This document shows positions 3,948-5,061 of a stretch of DNA of 5,061 bases, in pieces. The stretch's first letter is position 1, and each line of letters begins with the position of its first letter. The DNA is from an uncultured Flavobacteriia bacterium (GTDB lineage: Bacteria > Bacteroidota > Bacteroidia > Flavobacteriales_D > Crocinitomicaceae), in assembly GCA_903930085.1 (NCBI GenBank), contig CAIYXD010000250.1, positions 1 to 5,061 of the forward strand. The letters are read 5' to 3'. Below the pieces are notes generated by a model. It was not told where the DNA came from. It made no database searches and saw only the letters and a list, made by a program, of their open reading frames with translations. The position numbers were made by a program, and so were the translations under genes.

Positions 3948-5061
3948 ATGGAAAACAAGAAAGAAGTAATCATTATTGGCGCTGGACTAGTAGGTTCCCT
4001 TTGGGCAGTTTATTTATCCAGAGCAGGGTACATCGTAACCATTTACGAACGTAGAAGCGATATTCGAAAAGCAGAAATTACTGCTGGAAAATCTATCAAT
4101 CTTGCTCTTTCCACGAGAGGCTGGAAAGCTTTGGATGAGGTTGGTGTTGGAGATGAAATCCGTAAAATTGGAATTCCAATGTACGGTAGAATGATGCACG
4201 ATTTGAAAGGAAATCTAACGTACCAACCTTATGGTACAGAAGGTCAAGCGATTTATTCCGTTGCGAGAGGAAAAGTAAATGCGGTGATGATGGATATGGC
4301 CGAAAAGAAAGGAAATGCAACAATCCATTACAACCACGAGTGCAAAAAAGTGGATTTGAAAAATGGCATCGTTTCCTTGACAAATACCTTGACGGGAGAA
4401 TCCTTTGAAGCAAAAGCAGACTTAGTATTTGGCGTGGACGGAGCGTTTTCAGCTGTTCGTTACAATTCCATGCAAAAACTGGATCGTTTTCAGTACAGCC
4501 AGAATTTTGTGGCAGATGGTTACCGCGAAATTTTATTGCCTGCAAATGCCGATGGTTCCTACAAAATGGACAAAGATGCATTGCACATTTGGCCGCGTGG
4601 TCGCTTTATGATTATTGCATTGGCAAATGAAGATGGTTCCTTTACGTGTACGCTATTTATGCCGCATACAGGAGGCGATTATTCCTTTGATAAACTAACG
4701 AGCAAGGAAGCGGTGCACGAATTTTTCCAAACGGTTTTCCCTGATTTTTACGATATGATGCCGAATATCGCGGACGCTTGGGAAGATCACCCCTTGTCTT
4801 CTTTGGTAATTATCCGTTGTTATCCTTGGGCAAGCGGAAAAACTGCTTTAATGGGCGATTCAGCGCATGCAACGGTTCCATTTTATGGACAAGGAATGAA
4901 CGCAGGATTTGAAGATTGCACGGTACTTTGGGAATTATTCCAAAAACATGGCGACAACTGGCCGGCGATTTTTGAAGAATACAATATTGAGCGCAAGCCA
5001 GATGGCGATGCTCTGCAAGACCTTTCTTTGGATAATTACTATGTAATGCGCGATTTTGTGG
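3948..5061 (+). CDS. kmo: Kynurenine 3-monooxygenase (3' end outside window)
   Basis: An open frame of 371 codons runs from the ATG at 3948-3950 to the window end. It encodes a class A FAD-dependent monooxygenase that hydroxylates L-kynurenine to 3-hydroxykynurenine with NADPH and O2. Landmarks are the FAD-binding GAGLVG (11-16) after a hydrophobic strand (VIIIGAG), SINLALSTRGWKALDEVG (52-69), the DG motif region FGVDGAFSAVR (161-171), and the GD motif GDSAHATVPFYGQGMNAGF (303-321) followed by EDC, a strong KMO signature. The family is usually about 450-470 residues, so some 80-100 residues are missing, including the C-terminal membrane-associating region. No Shine-Dalgarno site is evident in the 9-bp gap after the small membrane protein gene, which suggests translation coupled to that gene. 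With kynU it forms two consecutive steps of the kynurenine pathway. Confidence 0.95.
   Translation, partial: MENKKEVIIIGAGLVGSLWAVYLSRAGYIVTIYERRSDIRKAEITAGKSINLALSTRGWKALDEVGVGDEIRKIGIPMYGRMMHDLKGNLTYQPYGTEGQAIYSVARGKVNAVMMDMAEKKGNATIHYNHECKKVDLKNGIVSLTNTLTGESFEAKADLVFGVDGAFSAVRYNSMQKLDRFQYSQNFVADGYREILLPANADGSYKMDKDALHIWPRGRFMIIALANEDGSFTCTLFMPHTGGDYSFDKLTSKEAVHEFFQTVFPDFYDMMPNIADAWEDHPLSSLVIIRCYPWASGKTALMGDSAHATVPFYGQGMNAGFEDCTVLWELFQKHGDNWPAIFEEYNIERKPDGDALQDLSLDNYYVMRDFV

Noticed and set aside
4014..4611. Open frames of 61 and 161 codons (minus) and 60 codons (plus) over kmo
   Set aside because: They overlap the continuous kmo frame with its FAD motifs, and their translations are serine/leucine/histidine-rich noise.

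Overview
The window looks like chromosomal DNA of a Bacteroidota bacterium, probably Flavobacteriales-like. The evidence is moderate G+C (about 42-45% in the coding stretches I sampled), few Shine-Dalgarno sites, promoters of the TTTG / TAnnTTTG type, and protein variants typical of that phylum. No RNA gene, CRISPR array or known insertion sequence is visible.

Left part (1-1800). The 3' end of an unrecognised plus-strand gene meets, tail to tail, a minus-strand pair: a glutamate-1-semialdehyde aminomutase-family gene (hemL-like, 440-1744) followed by a pterin-4a-carbinolamine dehydratase gene (149-403). The two convergent genes share a TTAA in which both stop codons lie. The hemL-like gene has a strong Bacteroidota-type promoter at 1772-1800. 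A weaker promoter for the divergent kynU gene lies at 1732-1758. The two boxes face each other, so both start sites are predicted in the same 13-bp gap.

Right part (1801-5061). This is a kynurenine-pathway operon read rightwards: kynU (kynureninase, complete), a 73-residue single-span membrane protein of unknown function, and kmo (kynurenine 3-monooxygenase, cut off by the window end). KMO makes 3-hydroxykynurenine and KynU cleaves it to 3-hydroxyanthranilate and alanine, a route leading to quinolinate and NAD or to tryptophan catabolism.

The most striking structure is a block of about 630 bp (3084-3712) between kynU and the small membrane gene. It carries one AT-rich gene for a four-helix-bundle protein of the 23S rRNA intervening-sequence (IVP/S23) family. 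On each side lies a 56-bp array of eight degenerate 7-bp units: G-rich (RGGATTS) on the left, C-rich (nAATCCC-like) on the right, so the arrays are inverted relative to each other. The block begins 2 bp after the kynU stop and ends 4 bp before the next start codon. Removing it would leave an ordinary operon junction of 6 bp. I read it as a candidate mobile or formerly mobile cassette with the layout of an rRNA intervening sequence (an ORF between complementary ends), but sitting in a protein operon. That reading is inference and would need comparison with related genomes.
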